A stretch of DNA of 64,000 nt, from NCBI RefSeq assembly GCF_900143685.1, contig NZ_LT671675.1:905111-969110 (forward strand), read 5' to 3'. Of the stretch, positions 50,172 to 58,983 are shown one piece after another. The translations under genes were made by a program, and so were the position numbers. Source of the stretch: Parolsenella massiliensis (GTDB lineage: Bacteria > Actinomycetota > Coriobacteriia > Coriobacteriales > Atopobiaceae). Each line of letters starts with the position of its first letter. The stretch's first letter is position 1. The notes beneath the pieces were generated by a model that was not told the DNA's origin, made no database searches, and saw only the letters and a program-made list of their open reading frames with translations.

Positions 50172-51446
50172 CTACTCCCCCACCTCAAACGAACGAAGCG
50201 TGGCAGCCATGCGCTCTCCCGCCTTGAGCGTCACGAGCAAACCGTTCTCCTGGTACTGCTCGCGAATGACCTGGCAACGCTCATGAACCATCTTGACAAG
50301 CATCCCCTTCTCATAGGGAACGAGAGCCGTGAGTGTGACGTCGCCCGCACTTGCCTCAGACGCAATCCTGTGAAGGAGTCCGGACAGACCGGTTCCCTTC
50401 TCGGCAGACACAAAGACAGCGGAGGGGTTCTGCGCTCTAAGACCAGAGAGCGACTCCTCATCGAGCAGGTCACACTTGTTGAACACGAGAACGCGCCGAA
50501 TGTCGCTAGCCCCAATCTGGGCAAGGATGTCCTCGACCGCGCGTACCTTTTGCTCCCAGTTGGCATCATGGACATCCACCACCTCAAGAACGAGGTCGGC
50601 GGCGCGCACCTCGGCAAGCGTGGACTTGAAGCTCTCCACAAGCGTCGTCGGTAGCTTTTGGATGAACCCGACCGTGTCCGTGAGGGTGATCTTGCGGCCC
50701 TCGGCAAGGTCGATGGAGCGCGTGGTCGGATCAAGCGTGGCAAACAGCTCATCCTTGGCATATACCTTGGAGTCCGTGAGCGCGTTGAGAAGCGTCGACT
50801 TGCCCGCGTTCGTATATCCGGCAAGCGCCACGCGGTAGATCCCGGAATCCCAGCGAGCCTTGCTCTGCGTGTTGCGACGCGTCTCGAGGCGAGCGAGCTC
50901 TCGCCTCAGTGAAGCGATGCGGTCGCGCACGAGCCTTCGGTCAACCTCGAGCTGGCTCTCGCCCTGGCCAAATCGGCTGCCAATGCCGCCGCGGGTCTGC
51001 TCGCCCATGAGATGGCTCCACATGCCCCTAAGCCGAGGAAGGACATACTGAAGCTGGGCGAGTTGCACCTGAAGGGCACCCTCTCGCGTCGTGGCGTGCC
51101 GCCCAAAGATGTCAAGGATGAGAGCCGTCCTGTCAATCACCTTGACCGGTTCGCCAAAGATTCGCTCGAGATTGGCCTGCTGAGATGGGGACAGCTGGTC
51201 GTCGAAGGCAACCACGTCCACATCCATGCGCCGCACGAGGTCAGCTAGCTCCTTGGCTTTTCCCGAGCCCACGAACGTCTTGGGGATGGGCGAGTCAAGC
51301 TTCTGGGTCTCGCGAGCAACGACGACACCTCCGGCAGTCTCGACAAGGCACTCGAGCTCGTCCAAGGACTCCTTCAACGGCCAGTCGGTCCTGCCGGTAT
51401 CAACTCCCACGACGACCGTTCGCTCTGGAACGGGAGCCGTGGACAT
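50172..51446 (-). CDS. hflX: GTPase HflX
   Basis: 424 residues. An N-terminal HflX-specific domain (VDTGRTDWPLKESLDELECL, ... DDQLSPSQQANLERIFGEPV) leads through a coiled coil (about 150-200) to the G domain. G1 is GYTNAGKSTLLNALT, G3 DTVGFIQKLP and G4 NKCD. HflX splits stalled 70S ribosomes after stress. It follows miaA on the minus strand after about 50 bases, an order shared with many bacteria. The ATG at 51446 lacks a strong Shine-Dalgarno. No terminator lies after the stop, since the convergent gene abuts it. Confidence 0.95.
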   Translation of the reverse strand: MSTAPVPERTVVVGVDTGRTDWPLKESLDELECLVETAGGVVVARETQKLDSPIPKTFVGSGKAKELADLVRRMDVDVVAFDDQLSPSQQANLERIFGEPVKVIDRTALILDIFGRHATTREGALQVQLAQLQYVLPRLRGMWSHLMGEQTRGGIGSRFGQGESQLEVDRRLVRDRIASLRRELARLETRRNTQSKARWDSGIYRVALAGYTNAGKSTLLNALTDSKVYAKDELFATLDPTTRSIDLAEGRKITLTDTVGFIQKLPTTLVESFKSTLAEVRAADLVLEVVDVHDANWEQKVRAVEDILAQIGASDIRRVLVFNKCDLLDEESLSGLRAQNPSAVFVSAEKGTGLSGLLHRIASEASAGDVTLTALVPYEKGMLVKMVHERCQVIREQYQENGLLVTLKAGERMAATLRSFEVGE

Positions 51447-51497
51447 CTGCTTGAATCGACCCGTAGAGCTCTCCCCCTCAACTATGCCGCTCGCCTC

Positions 51498-52451
51498 TTA
51501 CGAGCGGGTGGCGTCCTCATACGCACCGACAACAAGATCGGCAGCCTGGCTTGAATCGAGCTCGTCCATGTCAAGCCAACGAGCACGTCCGTCTCGTCTC
51601 AGCCAGGAAAGCTGGCGCTTGGCATACCTACGAGAGCGACGTTTGATGAGCTCCACGCACTCGTCAAGGGAACACTCCCCGTCAAAGTACGCCAAGACCT
51701 CCTTGTACCCAATGGCCTGGCGAGACGTGAGATCCTGGCCATATCCCGCCTCGACGAGTCCTCTAACCTCGTCAAGGAGCCCTTCGGACATCATGGCGTC
51801 AACACGAGCATCAATGCGTGCGTAGAGCCTCTCGCGCTTCATCGAGATGCCCCACATCTGAGTGGGATAGTAAGGCCGCCTCGACTTGAGCCCCGAAAGC
51901 TGCTCTGCGTAGCTCGTCCCCTCGTCGCTCATCTCAAGCGCCCGTACGACGCGACGCGAGTTGTTAGGGTGAATGGCCTCTGCGCTTGCGTGGTCCCGCG
52001 TCTCAAGAAGCCCCCAAAGTGCCTGGGGCCCGTGCTGCTCGAGATAGCACTCGTACCGAGAGCGACCTTCCCCGTGCGTAGTCCCCGAGGGGAACTCCAT
52101 GACGTCAATCACGCCGTCGAGGTACAGCCCCGTGCCTCCACACAGGATGGCAGCACGGCCGGCGCCTCTCCGCTCGTCCACGAGCCTTCGGGCGTCCGTC
52201 TGAAACATCGCGACGGAATAATCCTGCGACACGTCGGCAACATCGACCATCTGAAGCGGAACCAGGCGCTTGTTCGGGGGCGTCTTAGCCGTGCCTATAT
52301 CCATACCCCGATAGACCTGCATCGAGTCGACGGAGATGACGTCGCTGCCCAGGCGAAGGGCCACCTCGTCGGCAAGGGCGCTCTTGCCAGAGGCCGTAGG
52401 TCCCACGATGCAAATGACCGGAGAGCCGGGGCTCACGGGCTCAGCAGACAT
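51498..52451 (-). CDS. miaA: tRNA dimethylallyltransferase
   Basis: 317 residues. P-loop IVGPTASGKSALADEVA, the DMAPP/tRNA motif ISVDSMQVYRGMDIGTAK, and GGTGLYLDGVIDV are diagnostic. RQAIGYKEVLAYFDGECSL and KRQLSWLRRD complete the pattern. It prenylates A37 of tRNAs, the substrate that MiaB then methylthiolates. The ATG at 52451 is chosen because the miaB stop is 2 bases upstream; 14 extra residues upstream are miaB sequence in another frame. Confidence 0.96.
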   Translation of the reverse strand: MSAEPVSPGSPVICIVGPTASGKSALADEVALRLGSDVISVDSMQVYRGMDIGTAKTPPNKRLVPLQMVDVADVSQDYSVAMFQTDARRLVDERRGAGRAAILCGGTGLYLDGVIDVMEFPSGTTHGEGRSRYECYLEQHGPQALWGLLETRDHASAEAIHPNNSRRVVRALEMSDEGTSYAEQLSGLKSRRPYYPTQMWGISMKRERLYARIDARVDAMMSEGLLDEVRGLVEAGYGQDLTSRQAIGYKEVLAYFDGECSLDECVELIKRRSRRYAKRQLSWLRRDGRARWLDMDELDSSQAADLVVGAYEDATRS

Positions 52452-52453
52452 GA

Positions 52454-53821
52454 TCACCTGGGGTCGCCAACCATGGGGCCACGCAGATACCACGTGCGGG
52501 CCTCCTCGACCTTGACGTCAACGAACTTGCCCACAAGGTCCTCGGCTCGATGACCCTCGGGAACCTCAAAATGAACGGTCTTGTTCTTGGGGCTGTGGCC
52601 CACGAGGATGCGGTCATCCCTCTTGGACGGCCCCTCGACCAGCGCCTCGACCGTGTGACCAAGCTCGACCTGGTTGGCCTCGTGAGCCAGATCGGCAACG
52701 AGCCCGGCAAGCCTGTCAAAGCGCTCCTGGATGACCTCGCGCGGAGTGGGATCATCGATCTTGGCGGCCGGGGTTCCCGGGCGCTTGGAGTAGATGAACG
52801 TGAAGGCCGAGGAGAAGCCGACCTCCCTCACGAGGCTCATGGTCTGCTCGAAGTCCTCCTCGGTCTCGCCGGGGAAGCCCACGATGATGTCCGTGGAGAG
52901 GGCGATGCCGGGGTTGGCAGCCTTGATGCGCTCGGCGAGAGCGAGGTAGTCCTCGCGCGTGTAGTGGCGGTTCATCGCCTTGAGCACGCGGGTGGAGCCG
53001 CTCTGAACGGCAAGGTGGAGCTGCGGCATAACGGCGGGCGTCTCGGCCATGGCGGCAATCGTCTCGTCGGAGAGATCCTTGGGATGCGAGCTCGTGAAGC
53101 GAATGCGCTCAATGCCCGTCTCCCCCACCGCACGAAGGAGCTCGGCGAAGCGAGGAGAGCCGTAACGCTGACGACCGAAGGAGTTAACGTTCTGGCCGAG
53201 AAGGCACACCTCGCGAACGTCGTCCTCATGAAGCCTGCGAACCTCATCGACGACGTCCTCGAAGGCACGGTCGCGCTCGCGGCCACGCACGTAGGGCACG
53301 ATGCAGTAGCTGCAGAAGTTGTTGCAGCCCGTCATGATGGGGACCCATGCGTGCCAGGTGTCCTCGCGTCTGCTGGGAAGGTCCGAGGAGAAGCCAGGGT
53401 CGTCCTCGCTCGTATCGGCGAAGACGCTCTTCTTGGAACCGTTGAGCGCCTCGAGAATGAGCTCGGGAAGACTGGCGATGGCTCGAGTGCCAAACACCAC
53501 GTCGACGTTTCTCATGTGCTCTCGGATGTCGGAGCCGTCGCGCTGGGCAATGCAGCCACCGATGCAGACGACCCTGCGACCATGAGGGGGCTCGGGTGCG
53601 CTGACCATGGCGGAGACCTGGCCGTAGAGGTGGGTGTCTGCCTTCTCGCGCACGCAGCACGTCATGAAGACCACGATGTCGGCCTCATCAGGCGAGGCCA
53701 CCTCAAGGCAGCCGCAAGACCCAAGAAGGCCCGAGACGCGCTCGGAGTCATGAAGGTTCATCTGGCAGCCGAACGTCTTCACATGGTACGTGAGTCCGGC
53801 AAGGGACGTGATGTTGCTCAC
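52454..53821 (-). CDS. miaB: tRNA-2-methylthio-N6-dimethylallyladenosine synthase
   Basis: 455 residues of the radical-SAM methylthiotransferase family. The N-terminal MTTase domain carries cysteines in KTFGCQMNLHDSERV, FMTCCVREKA and CIGGCIAQR. The radical-SAM cluster motif is CNNFCSYCIVPYVRGRERD, and a C-terminal TRAM domain ends the protein. The GTG at 53821 uses the last base of the spoVS stop, giving translational coupling. The reading frame could be drawn longer, but that part overlaps spoVS in another frame. rimO at 60257 is the paralogue. Confidence 0.96.
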   Translation of the reverse strand: MSNITSLAGLTYHVKTFGCQMNLHDSERVSGLLGSCGCLEVASPDEADIVVFMTCCVREKADTHLYGQVSAMVSAPEPPHGRRVVCIGGCIAQRDGSDIREHMRNVDVVFGTRAIASLPELILEALNGSKKSVFADTSEDDPGFSSDLPSRREDTWHAWVPIMTGCNNFCSYCIVPYVRGRERDRAFEDVVDEVRRLHEDDVREVCLLGQNVNSFGRQRYGSPRFAELLRAVGETGIERIRFTSSHPKDLSDETIAAMAETPAVMPQLHLAVQSGSTRVLKAMNRHYTREDYLALAERIKAANPGIALSTDIIVGFPGETEEDFEQTMSLVREVGFSSAFTFIYSKRPGTPAAKIDDPTPREVIQERFDRLAGLVADLAHEANQVELGHTVEALVEGPSKRDDRILVGHSPKNKTVHFEVPEGHRAEDLVGKFVDVKVEEARTWYLRGPMVGDPR

Positions 53822-54138
53822 TAGATAGCCACCTTTCCAGCGCCCTGCTCGATGGTCGTAGCGTCTGACGGAGAAAGCCTGTGAACATAGATGGCGATGC
53901 GAATGGCCGTGCGACTCTGTCCGTCGATATCGATGTCTGAGAACGTGGGCGCGCACGAAATATCTACGCCCGTGGGGATGAGAAAGCCCCTCGCGATGGC
54001 AACGGCCTTGATGGCCTGGTTGACCGCACCGGCGCCCACCGACTGGATGTTGACAGGCACCCCATCCTTGACCATGCCAGCGATGGCGCCGGCAACTGAA
54101 GCAGGCGAGGACTTGCTCGAGACCTTCAGGTAGTCCAT
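53821..54138 (-). CDS. spoVS: Stage V sporulation protein S-like (SpoVS)
   Basis: 105 residues. MDYLKVSSKSSPASVAGAIA, then VNIQSVGAGAVNQAIKAVAI and ARGFLIPTGVDISCAPTFSD, are the SpoVS core. About 18 extra C-terminal residues extend beyond the 86-residue Bacillus protein. SpoVS is an Alba-like nucleic-acid-binding fold that also exists in non-sporulating lineages. The ATG at 54138 has AGGAG about ten bases upstream. The gene lies between the GHKL ATPase and miaB, and no other sporulation gene is in the window, so the role is probably RNA- or DNA-related and not sporulation. Confidence 0.92.
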   Translation of the reverse strand: MDYLKVSSKSSPASVAGAIAGMVKDGVPVNIQSVGAGAVNQAIKAVAIARGFLIPTGVDISCAPTFSDIDIDGQSRTAIRIAIYVHRLSPSDATTIEQGAGKVAI

Positions 54139-54151
54139 GTTGTGTTGCTCC

Positions 54152-54183
54152 TAGCTGCGTTTCTACTGCAAGTAGCTGCGTTT
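54152..54183. repeat. Two 11-base direct repeats upstream of spoVS
   Basis: TAGCTGCGTTT occurs at 54152-54162 and 54173-54183, a 21-base period or about two helical turns. It lies in the 85-base gap between spoVS and the GHKL ATPase gene, directly before the spoVS ribosome site. Confidence 0.45.
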
Positions 54184-54223
54184 TTGCGTGTTTTGTCCTA
54201 TGCGCCAGGCAAAGAGCCAAGCG

Positions 54224-55339
54224 TTAGTCTTCCTTCTCGAGGTCAAATGTAACGGTAATCTTGTCCTTCGTCACGTTGACCCTTGGCTCGCCGGAAAGTC
54301 CCACATAATAGCGCTCGGCAATGAGGTCGAAGGCCCGCTCCATGGTACGCGAGAACTCGTCAATATCGTCCTGCGCGATCTTAAGGCCGCGGCGGTCCTT
54401 GGCCAGGTCCACCTTTTGAGGTCCCGGCGTTCCCCCATGGTGGAGGAGCCGAGACGCCACAGGCCTCAAAGGCTTGATCTGGCCTGCCAGAATGCGATGG
54501 GCCGTACGCTCGGAGATGGGCAGGCCCATGTCGCGAGCAACATCCGCGAGCTCATGGGCGTCTCCCGCAACAGCGGGACGCTCAATGACGGAGACCTCCG
54601 AGGGATCATCCACGAACAAAAGGCGCGAGCGTTCGGGACTCTGCTCGGCAAGTGCTCGGGCCGTTGCCAAGACGTCGGCGGCAGAGCCGAGGTATACCTC
54701 ACAGTCGGGACGCTCCTCCAGGGCAAACTCGCAGCAGGTACGAATGATGTTGTGAGGACCCCTGAGCTGCGTCTGGCCCTCATCGCCCTTGCCAATCGTG
54801 GGCCAGGTGCTCTGGTCCTTGCGCTCGGGAAGGGCGGACGCATCTGCCTCGACCCGGATGGAGGAGCCAAGACCCTTTCCAGAGGCCATGACGCGAGCTG
54901 ATCGTGTGTTTTCCCTGATTGAGAACAACGCCATGCCTCGACCGTGCACGCCCCAGCGATCCATATGGACCGTGTCGAGCTTGGAGGTGACACGTGCGTC
55001 AAAGATGCGCTCCCGCATGGAGTCGGGGACACCAGAGCCATCGTCGACCATGACAAGCGAGCGAGCGTCGCCCTCTCGGGACGTGGCGACAAGGATGCGA
55101 TGGGCCCCGGCGTCCCTGGAGTTGCGCAGCATCTCGATGACGACGTCCTCAATGCAGCGGATGTCGTGCTTTGCCTGGCGCCGCTCGGCCTCGCCAACGC
55201 GGAGGCGAACAAAGCCGTCGCCCAGCGACTCCTCGACGCGGACCGCGGTATCTCCGGAGACGACTGCGACAAAGTCGACAAGCGAGGGCGCGGCGTTGGC
55301 CGTACCCTCGCTGGTATCGGTATGTGACGTGCTCGCCAT
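54224..55339 (-). CDS. GHKL-type ATPase of unknown function
   Basis: 371 residues. The Bergerat ATP-binding fold is clear: N-box E69-x3-N73-x2-D76 in IEMLRNSRDAGA, G1 motif DDGSGVP (99-105) and G2 lid GVHGRGMAL (130-138). Its form is closer to MutL/HSP90/topoisomerase VI than to histidine kinases, as no H-box or dimerisation helix precedes it. The middle (about 215-300) includes a possible helix-turn-helix, DVARDMGLPISERTAHRILA, and the C-terminal 60 residues are charged and end VTFDLEKED. It lies between rny and spoVS, where Bacillus has the phosphodiesterase gene ymdB. The stop-to-start gap from rny is 17 bases. Role unknown; link to RNase Y or SpoVS is inference. Confidence 0.75.
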   Translation of the reverse strand: MASTSHTDTSEGTANAAPSLVDFVAVVSGDTAVRVEESLGDGFVRLRVGEAERRQAKHDIRCIEDVVIEMLRNSRDAGAHRILVATSREGDARSLVMVDDGSGVPDSMRERIFDARVTSKLDTVHMDRWGVHGRGMALFSIRENTRSARVMASGKGLGSSIRVEADASALPERKDQSTWPTIGKGDEGQTQLRGPHNIIRTCCEFALEERPDCEVYLGSAADVLATARALAEQSPERSRLLFVDDPSEVSVIERPAVAGDAHELADVARDMGLPISERTAHRILAGQIKPLRPVASRLLHHGGTPGPQKVDLAKDRRGLKIAQDDIDEFSRTMERAFDLIAERYYVGLSGEPRVNVTKDKITVTFDLEKED

Positions 55340-55356
55340 GAGATCAGAAGGCGTCG

Positions 55357-56913
55357 CTACTTGGCGACGTCAACCGCGCGGGACTCGCGGATGACCACGA
55401 CGCGGACCTGGCCCGGGTACTCCATCTCGTCCTCGATCTGCTTGGCAATGTCATGCGCGAGAACCGTAGCCTGGACATCGGAGATCTTCTCGGGCTGAAC
55501 CATGACGTGAAGCTCGCGGCCAGCCTGCATGGCATAGGTGCGCTCGACGCCCTCGTGTGCGTTCGAGATCTCCTCGAGCTTCTGGAGGCGCTTGATGTAG
55601 GTCTCAGCACTCTCGCGACGGGCGCCCGGACGTGCGGCGGAAATGGCGTCGGCGGCCATGACGAGCTGGTCAAGAATCGTGTTGGGCTCGACGTCGGCGT
55701 GGTGAGCCTCAATGGCATGAACGATCTCGGGGCGCTCGCCATAGCGACGGGCAAGGTCGGCACCGATTACGGCGTGGGGACCCTCGACCGTGTGGTCGAT
55801 GGCCTTGCCGAGGTCATGGAGAAGGCCGGCACGCTTGGCGGCCGTAGGGTCAAGGCCAAGCTCGCAGGCCATGATCCCGCAGAGCTCGGAGACCTGCTTG
55901 GAGTGCTGAAGGACGTTCTGGCCAAACGAGGTGCGATAGCGAAGGGCACCGAGCGTCTTGATAATCTCAGGGTGAAGGTCGTGGATGCCGGCGTCGAAGG
56001 CGGCCTGCTCGCCAGCCTCCTGAACGCGCTGGTTCACGAGCGTCTCTGCCTTCTTGTACATCTCCTCGATGCGTGCGGGGTGAATGCGTCCGTCGGCGAT
56101 GAGGTTCTCAAGGGCGACGCGGGCCGTCTCGCGACGAACCGGCTCGAAGCTCGAGAGCAGGACCGTCTCGGGCGTGTCATCAATGACGAGGGAGACACCG
56201 GAGACCTGCTCGAACGTGCGGATGTTACGACCCTCACGGCCGATGATGCGGCCCTTGAGGTCGTCGGAGGGGATGTGCACGGACGTGACCGTGACCTCGC
56301 CGGCCTGGTCGGCGGCGCAGCGCTGGATGGCGGTCGTCACGATCTCGCGGGCCGTCTTGTCTGCCTGAGCACGGGTGCGCTGCTCACTCTCACGAAGAAT
56401 CTGGGCCTCCTCGCGAACCGTGTCCTTGCGGACGCGGTCGAGGAGCTCCTTGTGGGCCTCGTCCTGGGAAAGCGACGCGATGCGCTCGAGCTCGCTCGTC
56501 TGCTTCTTCACGAGGCCCTCGAGGTCGCTCTGGCGACGGTCGAGCTGACCGGCCTGGCTGGAGAGCTGGTGCTCGCGACGGTCAAGCGCGTCATTGCGGC
56601 GGTCAAGAGACTCCTCGCGCTGCATGATGCGGCTCTCAAGGGAGTGAAGCTCGCTCTTGCGCTGCTTCTCCTCGGCCTCTGCTGCCTGGCGCTGCTTGAG
56701 GATGTCCTCCTTGGCGGCGAGCACGGCCTCCTTCTTCGTGGTCTCGGCCTGGCGCTTGGCGTCAGCGCAGATCTGCTCGGCGCGCTGCTGAGCTTCGCTG
56801 AGCTGGCGATTGGCATCCTGGACCTTGGCCGAGTTCTGGCCGTTAACGATGGCGTGAGAGATGAAGAAACCCACAACAAGTGCGACGAGTGCCGCAATGA
56901 TGGCGAGTGGCAT
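55357..56913 (-). CDS. rny: Ribonuclease Y
   Basis: 518 residues, the normal length. An N-terminal membrane anchor (MPLAIIAALVALVVGFFISH) is followed by a coiled coil to about residue 200. A KH domain comes next (SDDLKGRIIGREGRNIRTFE), then an HD domain (KRAGLLHDLGKAIDHTVEGP). RNase Y starts mRNA decay at the membrane and scaffolds the degradosome-like network. The ATG at 56913 is chosen because AGGAG lies six bases upstream; a 23-residue longer frame adds a second hydrophobic run without a ribosome site. A good promoter lies 180 bases upstream. Confidence 0.96.
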   Translation of the reverse strand: MPLAIIAALVALVVGFFISHAIVNGQNSAKVQDANRQLSEAQQRAEQICADAKRQAETTKKEAVLAAKEDILKQRQAAEAEEKQRKSELHSLESRIMQREESLDRRNDALDRREHQLSSQAGQLDRRQSDLEGLVKKQTSELERIASLSQDEAHKELLDRVRKDTVREEAQILRESEQRTRAQADKTAREIVTTAIQRCAADQAGEVTVTSVHIPSDDLKGRIIGREGRNIRTFEQVSGVSLVIDDTPETVLLSSFEPVRRETARVALENLIADGRIHPARIEEMYKKAETLVNQRVQEAGEQAAFDAGIHDLHPEIIKTLGALRYRTSFGQNVLQHSKQVSELCGIMACELGLDPTAAKRAGLLHDLGKAIDHTVEGPHAVIGADLARRYGERPEIVHAIEAHHADVEPNTILDQLVMAADAISAARPGARRESAETYIKRLQKLEEISNAHEGVERTYAMQAGRELHVMVQPEKISDVQATVLAHDIAKQIEDEMEYPGQVRVVVIRESRAVDVAK

Positions 56914-57089
56914 ACCGACTCCTAGGATCACGAAACTACAAGAGATGTTCAGGAGACTGCCGACAAGGGCAGAACCCACCATCCGAGTGGCTCCCGGCGT
57001 CTATATGCGTCAAATCGCAGCTAAACGAACAAAAAGAACGCTCGCCATGTAACGTCACGGCGGACGAGAGATACCCAAATGGTTTCTAC

Positions 57090-57118
57090 ATTTTAGGTTT
57101 ACCAGCGCATTACGTCAA
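57090..57118 (-). promoter_or_regulatory. Promoter of rny
   Basis: Minus strand: TTGACG (complement of 57113-57118), a 17-base spacer, TAAAAT (complement of 57090-57095). The predicted start near 57083 leaves an untranslated leader of about 170 bases, unusually long for this window and a candidate for RNase Y autoregulation. Confidence 0.7.
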
Positions 57119-57156
57119 CGAGACGAACCCAGGACGGAAATACGGCACATACGCGA

Positions 57157-57756
57157 CTACTCCTGCCCCTCATCTGCGAGTCGCTCGCTCACCGCAGCCT
57201 TGGCGACAGAGATCGGATAGCCTCGCGAGACGAGAAACCTCACGAGCTTTGGATAGGCGTTTACGCTGGGAACGGCCTTGCGCTCGAGCAACTCCCGGGC
57301 CCGCTGCTCCGGTCCTTCGTCGCCAAAGAACTCCTCGGGCCAACCGACAACGTCTTGAGCCGACACTCCCCTACGCGACAGCTCACGCTCTATGCGCATG
57401 GGCCCCCAGCCCGCAGCGACCTTTGCTCGAACGAAGTACTCGGCGAACCTGGCATCATTGACGATTCTGGATGATACGGCACGCTCCACCACGCGCTGCG
57501 CGCACGCAGACGAGTAGCCCTCGCGGACGAGGCGCTCCGCGGCCTCCTGGGACGAGTAGTCCCTGCGAGAGACGAGGTCCACGAGCTTTGCCCAGGCGCA
57601 CTCGTCCGCTGCCACGCGCATGTTGTAGAGGAGCTCGGCTCGACTGGAAGGCATAGGAGCGTCAGAGGCCTCGAGCTTGCGAGCCACGGCCACGGGAAGA
57701 CGTATGGGCTCTGACCCCTCGATCACGATGGTGGCCTGCGGCTTTCTTGCCCCCAT
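57157..57756 (-). CDS. recX: RecA regulator RecX
   Basis: 199 residues of tandem three-helix repeats. YNMRVAADECAWAKLVDLVSRRDYSSQEAAERL, written here as two parts (AKLVDLVSRRDYSSQEAAER and LVREGYSSACAQRVVE), and NDARFAEYFVRAKVAAGWGP with RIERELSRRGVS are RecX hallmarks. RecX limits RecA filament growth. The start is uncertain. The ATG at 57756 is chosen because the longer frame to 57873 would translate the recA terminator hairpin; a GTG at 57786 is also possible. It follows recA directly, as in most bacteria. No other promoter is evident, so expression probably relies on read-through. Confidence 0.85.
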   Translation of the reverse strand: MGARKPQATIVIEGSEPIRLPVAVARKLEASDAPMPSSRAELLYNMRVAADECAWAKLVDLVSRRDYSSQEAAERLVREGYSSACAQRVVERAVSSRIVNDARFAEYFVRAKVAAGWGPMRIERELSRRGVSAQDVVGWPEEFFGDEGPEQRARELLERKAVPSVNAYPKLVRFLVSRGYPISVAKAAVSERLADEGQE

Positions 57757-57795
57757 GGGAGCCGCCGCTCGCTCCGGATAGCTCACCGTCCAGCT

Positions 57796-57832
57796 AAAGC
57801 CCGAGGGGCCCTCGTGTATGCGAGGACCCCTC
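57796..57832 (-). terminator. Terminator between recA and recX
   Basis: Minus strand: GAGGGGTCCTCG-CATACA-CGAGGGCCCCTC, 12-base arms with one G-T type mismatch, followed by GGGCTTTA. It starts 30 bases after the recA stop and would lower recX relative to recA. Confidence 0.65.
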
Positions 57833-57862
57833 GTCGAATTGCCTCGAGTGCCCCGTGAGGAC

Positions 57863-58954
57863 CTACTCGCCATCAAGATCCGCAGCCTCAGCAGACGCTG
57901 GCTCCACACCATCGAGCGGAGCGAGACCGGCCGCCTCGCGGACGCGCGACTCAATCTCGTCCCTGAGGTCGGGATTGGTACGCAGGAACTCCTTAGCCGC
58001 CTCCCTGCCCTGGCCGAGGCGCTCGCCCTCATAGGTGTACCAGGCACCGGACTTGTTCACAATCTCATCCTCGACGCCAAGGTCCAAGATCGAGCCCTCC
58101 TTGGAGATGCCGGTGCCATACATGATGTCGAACTCGGCGGTCTTGAAGGGAGGTGCGACCTTGTTCTTGACGACCTTGACGCGGACGCGGCTTCCCACGA
58201 TGTCGCCACTCTGCTTGATCGTGTCGATGCGGCGAATGTCCATGCGAACCGACGAGAAGAACTTGAGTGCGCGGCCGCCCGGCGTGGTCTCAGGATTGCC
58301 GAACATGATGCCGATCTTCTCACGCAGCTGGTTGATAAAGATGCAGGTGGTGTTGGACTTGGAGAGTGAGCCGGCGAGTTTGCGAAGGGCCTGGCTCATA
58401 AGACGGGCCTGCAGGCCCACCGTGGTATCGCCAATCTCACCCTCGATCTCCGCACGGGGAACGAGCGCCGCCACCGAGTCGACGACGACGACGTCAATGG
58501 CACCAGAGCGCACGAGCATGTCACAGATCTCAAGGGCCTGCTCACCGGTGTCTGGCTGGGAGATGAGAACCTCGTCGATGTCCACGCCAATGCGGGCGGC
58601 GTATCCTGGATCGAGCGCGTGCTCGGCGTCGATGAAGGCAACGACGCCACCCATGGCCTGGGCCTCCGCGAGAATTTCAAGCGAGAGGGTGGTCTTGCCG
58701 GAAGACTCGGGGCCATAGACCTCCACGATGCGGCCCCTGGGGACGCCGCCGATGCCAAGGGCAACGTCAAGCGCAAGGGAACCGGTGGGAATGGCCTCGA
58801 CGTGGAGGTCCGGACCGCCCTCGCCATACTTCATGATCGCACCCTTGCCGAACTTCTTCTCAATCTCGGCCGTCGTGGACTCGATCATCTTGGTGCGCTC
58901 TTCGCCCGTGGTTGGGGCGTGAATCTCTCGCGAAACCGCGTTGGACTTTGCCAT
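57863..58954 (-). CDS. recA: Recombinase RecA
   Basis: 363 residues. Walker A is [30 protein letters not shown] and [20 protein letters not shown] follow, with loop L2 region [20 protein letters not shown]. It forms filaments on single-stranded DNA for recombination and triggers LexA cleavage. The ATG at 58954 is preferred over the one at 58969: the predicted transcript starts near 58977, so the earlier ATG would have almost no leader, whereas GGAAGGGA lies five bases before the later one. A perfect LexA box lies in its promoter. Confidence 0.98.
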   Translation of the reverse strand: MAKSNAVSREIHAPTTGEERTKMIESTTAEIEKKFGKGAIMKYGEGGPDLHVEAIPTGSLALDVALGIGGVPRGRIVEVYGPESSGKTTLSLEILAEAQAMGGVVAFIDAEHALDPGYAARIGVDIDEVLISQPDTGEQALEICDMLVRSGAIDVVVVDSVAALVPRAEIEGEIGDTTVGLQARLMSQALRKLAGSLSKSNTTCIFINQLREKIGIMFGNPETTPGGRALKFFSSVRMDIRRIDTIKQSGDIVGSRVRVKVVKNKVAPPFKTAEFDIMYGTGISKEGSILDLGVEDEIVNKSGAWYTYEGERLGQGREAAKEFLRTNPDLRDEIESRVREAAGLAPLDGVEPASAEAADLDGE

Positions 58955-58983
58955 CTCGTTCCCTTCCATTGCTTCCTCCCGAC

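Noticed and set aside
53822-54220. N-terminal extension of miaB by 133 codons
   Set aside because: The extension overlaps spoVS in another frame and has no MiaB similarity; the GTG at 53821 gives a standard MiaB.
55453-56925. A 490-codon plus-strand frame opposite rny
   Set aside because: The opposite strand encodes a full RNase Y with all domains. The plus frame is Leu/Val/Gly-rich noise.
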